Shown piece after piece: positions 60,083 to 64,000 of a DNA stretch of 64,000 nt. The notes beneath the pieces were generated by a model, which worked only from the letters and a program-made list of their open reading frames with translations, ran no database searches and was not told the DNA's origin. Origin of the DNA: Sphingomonas sp. R647. Its GTDB lineage: Bacteria > Pseudomonadota > Alphaproteobacteria > Sphingomonadales > Sphingomonadaceae. A program made the translations under genes and the position numbers. Where the stretch lies: contig NZ_JAIQXT010000006.1 in the NCBI RefSeq assembly GCF_020177055.1, positions 186,001 through 250,000 on the forward strand, in the 5' to 3' direction. Numbering within the stretch: the first letter of the stretch is position 1; each line of letters opens with the position of its first letter.

Positions 60083-60769
60083 CTAGTTCGACACCAATAT
60101 GGCGCGCGTCCACACGCGGCCCTTGTTCTTCAACGTGATCCGATATTCCTCGGTGCGTCCGGGCGTCCAGCGACACAGCAGGTCACGGCGCGCCACGCCG
60201 GATGTGACCGCCGGGCGATCGGTACACGCCACCCGGCCGCTGGAATCCGTAACGGCCAGCTCCAGCGCCGCATCGCCATCGCCGCGCACCCGCACCAGCG
60301 CCAGCCGTCCGCCCTCCGCCCGCGCGCGCATCGTCAGCGCGCGGTCGGCGGGCAGATCATGGGTATAGACGATCGCGGCCGGCAGGATGCCCTTGCTCGC
60401 CTCGGCCAGCGCCGCCTCGATCGCCGCAAGCGTGTCGGCATCGCCACCGGCCCAGCCGCGCGCTTCGATCAGCAATGCCGAGGGCGCAGTCACCGGAAGC
60501 TCCTCGCCCGTACGCGCACGGCCCAGCACCATCGGCGCATTCTCCGCACGTACCAGCACGAAATCCCCCGTCGCCAGCATCCGCGCGGCGACGATCATCA
60601 TATCGACATCGCGATCGGCCCGCGCCCGCGCGATCAGGTCACGAACCAGCTCGGCCCGCTCGATCACCGCATCGGGCGTCGTCGCATCGGCGTGACCGTC
60701 ATGCGGCACGGGCGCGGCGGCGACCGGCAGCGCGGCAAGGATCAGGGCAAGGGGCATCATCAGACGCAT
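60083..60769 (-). CDS. Small exported protein upstream of the caspase-like gene
   Basis: A 228-residue protein with a signal peptide (RLMMPLALILAALPVAAAP) and a helical N-terminal half (RAELVRDLIARARADRDVDMMI) followed by a beta-rich half ending VWTRAILVSN, which resembles pre-peptidase C-terminal (PPC)-type domains with two Cys (VACTD, DLLCRW). ATG 60769. Only 11 bases separate it from the caspase-like gene, so it is likely a partner or inhibitor. Function is unknown. Confidence 0.72.
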   Translation of the reverse strand: MRLMMPLALILAALPVAAAPVPHDGHADATTPDAVIERAELVRDLIARARADRDVDMMIVAARMLATGDFVLVRAENAPMVLGRARTGEELPVTAPSALLIEARGWAGGDADTLAAIEAALAEASKGILPAAIVYTHDLPADRALTMRARAEGGRLALVRVRGDGDAALELAVTDSSGRVACTDRPAVTSGVARRDLLCRWTPGRTEEYRITLKNKGRVWTRAILVSN

Positions 60770-60855
60770 CGGTGGGGCGCAATTCCTGCTGGTTCGAACG
60801 AGCCGTATCCTGGCGCTGCCGCCAGTCTGGCGCGACCGACAGGGTCTGACAATTG

Positions 60856-61851
60856 TCACCGCGCGGCCCCGATCCGCCACGCCGCCTCGACTTGCCCCAC
60901 AAAGATCGGCACGAAGGTTCGCAGCTCGGCTTGCGCGGCGGGGCCGTAGTCGCGATGGCTGGCCAGCCGCCGCTGCACACCCAGCGCAGCGCGGGCATAA
61001 AAGACGCGCGCCTCTCCCGGATTGCGCCGCCGCGTGACGTCACCCATCACCGCCGCTGCGGTAATTGCCTCTATATTGTCCCAGATCCCGGTCAGCGCAT
61101 GGGCATAGACCGCGCGGCGCAGATAGGGTTCGGCCTCACCCGCGCGCCCCGCTTCGCGCAACGTCATGCCCAGCGCGACCAGCGCCTTGCGCGTTTCGAA
61201 ATGATCGCGCCCGAACTGCTTCTCGTGCAGCGCAAGCGACCGGCGCAGCATGGCTTCGGCCTCGGCATAGCGGCGCTGGCCCATCATCCCGAGGCCCAGC
61301 GCCATCAGCGCCCCGCTAAGCGCCCCGCTCTCCTCCGCCGCGCCCGCATCGACCAGCGCCAGCGCCCGGCGCAAGCTGGTCTCCGCCTCACCATGCCGCT
61401 CCAGCATGGCCAGCACCAGGCCATGGTCGACCAGCACGCTCGCGACCAGATCGGGCGGCACGGCGGGGGTCGCGGTTAAAATCGCAGCGGCACGGCGCAG
61501 CATCGCTTCCGCCTCGACCGCCCGGTCCTGCGCCATCAGCGCGACCGCGAGCCGCGCGCTGATGAATGCGGCGCGGGGACCGTCCACGCCCTCGAACCGT
61601 AGCGCGGCGACCAGCGCAGCGCGCAACAGCGGCTCTGCCTCCCGGTCGCGTCCGCGCGATTGCAGCAACGATGCAAGTACGACCTGCGCTACGGCATGCT
61701 CCTCGCTGCCCGCCGGCGCAGCGGCGAGCGCGGCGCGGGCGTCAGCCTCAGCCTTCACCGCCGGGTCGGGAGTCGGCACGGCCTGGGTCGCGTGAGCGGA
61801 GATGGGGGACAGCACGAGCGCCACCGCCATCAGGGCGCCGCGCGCACCCAC
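60856..61851 (-). CDS. Exported tetratricopeptide-repeat protein
   Basis: A 331-residue protein from GTG 61851 (or ATG 61830) with signal peptide ending ISAHA. The mature part is TPR repeats, e.g. EHAVAQVVLASLLQSRGRDR, AEAMLRRAAAILTATP and AEAMLRRSLALHEKQFGRDH, as in CHAT-associated TPR proteins. The start overlaps the CHAT stop, so translation is probably coupled. It may present substrates to, or regulate, the CHAT or caspase-like protease. Confidence 0.85.
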   Translation of the reverse strand: MGARGALMAVALVLSPISAHATQAVPTPDPAVKAEADARAALAAAPAGSEEHAVAQVVLASLLQSRGRDREAEPLLRAALVAALRFEGVDGPRAAFISARLAVALMAQDRAVEAEAMLRRAAAILTATPAVPPDLVASVLVDHGLVLAMLERHGEAETSLRRALALVDAGAAEESGALSGALMALGLGMMGQRRYAEAEAMLRRSLALHEKQFGRDHFETRKALVALGMTLREAGRAGEAEPYLRRAVYAHALTGIWDNIEAITAAAVMGDVTRRRNPGEARVFYARAALGVQRRLASHRDYGPAAQAELRTFVPIFVGQVEAAWRIGAAR

Positions 61852-61852
61852 C

Positions 61853-63613
61853 TCACTTGCCCGGATCGCCGACCAGCGTGAACGCCGCCCAATATTTGGG
61901 GCTGACGAACTGGCCGGTGCCTTCGCTACGCACGGTCTGCATCGCCGCCTGCAGCGCACGCGCACGCCCGGCGACATCGCCCTTCTGGATGTTACCGAAC
62001 GTCTGCTGCATCAGCAGCGAGGTTGCAGCGTCACTGACCGCCCAGTGGCTGACCAGCAGCGAACGGGCACCCGCCTGGAAGAATGCGCGCGCGAGCCCCG
62101 ACAGGCCGCCCGCGTCCTTTCCGTCTCCCGCAGCAGTGTTGCATGCCGACAAAACGACGACATCGGCAGGAATCTTGAGCTCGGTTACTTCGGACATGGT
62201 GAGCAGGCCGTCGTCCAGTTCGGTGGCCTGTTTGGGCGGGGTAAATACGAGGCCCGGTTCGGCATTGTCACCCACTTCGGTCGCGAGCAAACCATGGGTC
62301 GAGAACACGACAAAGCGCGCGCCGGACACCGCCTTGCTCGCTTTGACCGCCGCCTCGGTCGCAGCATCCCCGATCACCACGGTGGATTGCGTCCCGAACG
62401 ACTTCTGCAAGCTTTCCAACTCTGCCTTGGCCTGAGGCAGATAGGCCAGCGCCCGGAGCTTTTCCGGGTCTGCGAGTTTGCCTTTGTACATCTGGCCAGC
62501 AAGACCCGGCGTCACGCTGCGCCCGGTCTCTGGCGTGTAGGCACCGGCAAGCGTTGGGGCACCATAAGCGGCGAGCGTAATCCCGCCGCTGCGCACCTGC
62601 GCATAGGCGGGTGAGCCTGCGCGGTCCACGCACCCGGGATGCGCGTCGGCAGGCTTTTCAATGAGCAGGCAACGCAGCGAGCGCAACGCCGAGACCGACG
62701 GCAGCTCGGCCAGCGCATATTTGTCGATCAGCCACGGGCTGGTCGCCACCGCCGCCGGATCAGTATCCGAACCCTGTGGCGGCGCGGTAACGAGCAGCGC
62801 AAGCGGCAGCGAGGTGAGCGGGCCGCTGACATTGGTCAGCAGCACCTGCTTGCCCTTCAGCACGCCCTCAACCGGTGCGATCAGCTCCTTGTAAATCTCA
62901 TGCGCGAGCTTGCGGTCGAACGCCTTGCCCTGCGGCGCGACTGCGGCGGTTCCGCCAGCGGCAGGCGGCGGCTGGCGACCCGATCCGCGCGCGCCGTCCA
63001 CTTCCATGCTGGCGCGCAGCAGGTTGACCTTGGCGGCGAGCGCATCCTGCTTCATCGCCTCCGAGCGCGACCAGGTCGATCCCTCGCGCGTCACCGCCCA
63101 GGTATAGCTGGCGTCGTCCGAAACGAGGATGACGACCATCGCCTCATCGGGGTTAAGCAGTTTCTGCACCGCAGCGATGTCGAGCGCCTTGGGGCGCGTC
63201 AGGTCGAAATATTGCGGGAAATCCTTGGCGATCTTCGCCTCGATCGCATCGACTTCGGTGCGCAGCGCGGCGCGGCGCTGGGTCAGCGCGCGGCGTTCTT
63301 CCTCGGGCACCTGCGCGCCGCGTTCGATCAGCGCGCTGAACTGGCGGTCGACCGCCTCGATCTCGGCGAGCTTCTTGTCGCGCTCCTGCTCCAGCACGGC
63401 GAGCGGCCCGCCACCCGCGGCAAAGCGCGCAGTGGTGCGGTCGAGCGCCGCTGCTGCGCCGGAAATCTGAGCATATTGCGCCGCCTCGAACGCCTCGGAC
63501 CGCAGCACTTCGGGCGACGGGACCGGTTCGATCTTGATGTCGGGCGTGGTCTGGGCGGACAGCAGGGCCGCAATCAGCGGCAAAGCCAGCGTTCGTGAAA
63601 GGGCGCGCTTCAT
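61853..63613 (-). CDS. Exported CHAT-domain (caspase HetF-associated, TPR-type) protease
   Basis: A 586-residue protein from ATG 63613 with signal peptide MKRALSRTLALPLIAALLSA. An N-terminal helical coiled part (LEQERDKKLAEIEAVDRQF) and a middle domain precede the CHAT domain. Catalytic His440 is in FSTHGLL and Cys491 in LSACNTAAG; SLLVSHWAVSD and FTLVGDPG are the closing CHAT motifs. CHAT proteins are caspase-like (clan CD) proteases usually paired with TPR proteins, here the next gene. Having it exported and together with a C14 protein is unusual. Confidence 0.9.
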   Translation of the reverse strand: MKRALSRTLALPLIAALLSAQTTPDIKIEPVPSPEVLRSEAFEAAQYAQISGAAAALDRTTARFAAGGGPLAVLEQERDKKLAEIEAVDRQFSALIERGAQVPEEERRALTQRRAALRTEVDAIEAKIAKDFPQYFDLTRPKALDIAAVQKLLNPDEAMVVILVSDDASYTWAVTREGSTWSRSEAMKQDALAAKVNLLRASMEVDGARGSGRQPPPAAGGTAAVAPQGKAFDRKLAHEIYKELIAPVEGVLKGKQVLLTNVSGPLTSLPLALLVTAPPQGSDTDPAAVATSPWLIDKYALAELPSVSALRSLRCLLIEKPADAHPGCVDRAGSPAYAQVRSGGITLAAYGAPTLAGAYTPETGRSVTPGLAGQMYKGKLADPEKLRALAYLPQAKAELESLQKSFGTQSTVVIGDAATEAAVKASKAVSGARFVVFSTHGLLATEVGDNAEPGLVFTPPKQATELDDGLLTMSEVTELKIPADVVVLSACNTAAGDGKDAGGLSGLARAFFQAGARSLLVSHWAVSDAATSLLMQQTFGNIQKGDVAGRARALQAAMQTVRSEGTGQFVSPKYWAAFTLVGDPGK

Positions 63614-63689
63614 GCCGGGTCTCTCCCCTGCGGCGCGGGCCACGCATTGGCGCGGCGATCCGGCCGATTAGTTCTGGCCGGAAAAACCG

Positions 63690-63718
63690 CCGCCCCGAAG
63701 CGCTCTGCTCCGGGGCGG
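63690..63718 (-). terminator. Intrinsic terminator of the exported PPC-like gene
   Basis: On the - strand, CCGCCCCG (63718-63711) and CGGGGCGG (63697-63690) form an 8-bp stem with a 13-base loop, followed by CGGTTTTTCC. It lies 14 bases after the stop at 63732, so the CHAT gene needs its own promoter or read-through. Confidence 0.75.
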
Positions 63719-63731
63719 CCAGTCTTTCGGC

Positions 63732-64000
63732 TTAGTTGGTCACCAGCGCGACGCCGGTGCCGTAGCCACCATAGTTGATCGCCTGAACCGAGAAGGGGCC
63801 GGTCCAGATCGGGTTGACGCGGCAGTACAGCGTCACGTTGCCCGACATGTCCTGGCACACCAGATTGCCGTTCTCGTCGAAGATCTTCAGGCCCAGCGGG
63901 GTCGAAGAGTCGCGACGGAGACCGACGACCAGCGGCTCACCGCCACGGGCGGCGAAGCGGACGGTCCAGGTCGTGCTGCCCGGGACGTACTGGACGGTGC
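63732..64000 (-). CDS. C-terminal end of an exported PPC-like beta protein (partial)
   Basis: Read from the right edge, the final 89 or so codons end TAA at 63732-63734. The sequence is beta-rich (TWTVRFAARGGEPLVVGLR, LGLKIFDENGNLVCQD, TLYCRVNPIWTGPFSVQAI) with two Cys, like pre-peptidase C-terminal domains. Followed by a strong terminator. The N-terminus and any signal peptide lie outside the window. Confidence 0.75.
   Translation of the reverse strand, partial: TVQYVPGSTTWTVRFAARGGEPLVVGLRRDSSTPLGLKIFDENGNLVCQDMSGNVTLYCRVNPIWTGPFSVQAINYGGYGTGVALVTN

Noticed and set aside
1..64000. CRISPR arrays, rRNA genes, intact insertion sequences or phage genes
   Set aside because: No regularly spaced repeats, rRNA-like sequence, transposases or phage structural genes were seen on either strand.

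Overview
The window looks like a chromosomal segment of a sphingomonad (Alphaproteobacteria, Sphingomonadaceae; Sphingomonas or a close relative). The reasons are high GC with strong third-position G/C bias, a Caulobacter/sphingomonad-type TonB-dependent receptor next to tryptophan-halogenase-family genes, a PTS-based N-acetylglucosamine (GlcNAc) operon, and lasso-peptide loci of the type carrying an HPr-kinase homologue. Genus assignment is inference.

Region 1 (1-15.6 kb) is the most unusual part. After a PF14907-type nucleotidyltransferase, an MFS transporter, recJ and tRNA-Glu(UUC) come two lasso-peptide loci back to back. Locus 1 (4.9-10.7 kb) has two small precursor genes and a JmjC/Cupin_4 oxygenase on the + strand. 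These converge on a - strand operon of PqqD-like RRE protein, sulfotransferase, HPr-kinase-like protein and asparagine-synthetase-like cyclase. Locus 2 (11.3-15.6 kb) has the same four enzyme families in a different order (kinase, sulfotransferase, RRE, cyclase), divergent from a third precursor gene with a good promoter. All three precursors share W-x2-P-x-L-x4-I-x3-T-x before a core with Asp at position 8. No leader peptidase (B2), exporter or isopeptidase is visible. A decayed astacin-like metalloprotease lies between the loci.

Region 2 (15.7-24.9 kb) has a LysR regulator, an ECF sigma factor convergent with a Ser/Thr kinase-TPR protein, and a divergent operon of five exported proteins: two related lipoproteins, two small secreted proteins and a large protein with an HExxH motif.

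Region 3 (24.9-45.1 kb) is a chitin/GlcNAc utilisation locus: GH20 hexosaminidase, GH18 protein, NagR-type regulator, three tryptophan-halogenase-family flavoproteins, a TonB-dependent receptor, a NagX-like membrane protein, a SIS-domain deaminase, NagA, an EIIA-HPr-EI fusion and a NagE-type EIICB. Repeated CCAAT/ATTGG half-sites in its promoters are candidate NagR operators. A 3' remnant of an ABC permease (DUF3526) abuts the hexosaminidase.

Region 4 (45.1-49.8 kb) has a UVR-motif protein, a TonB-like protein behind a good Fur-box match, a MauG/CcpA-type di-heme protein and a second TonB-dependent receptor, suggesting iron-linked uptake.

Region 5 (50-64 kb) is one long - strand series: an exported PPC-like protein (partial), then an exported CHAT protease, exported TPR protein, small exported protein, exported caspase-like (C14) protein, small exported protein, PRMT-like methyltransferase, hybrid histidine kinase, CheR and an HWE-type kinase. 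The exported caspase/CHAT/TPR group is the second system of unusual interest.
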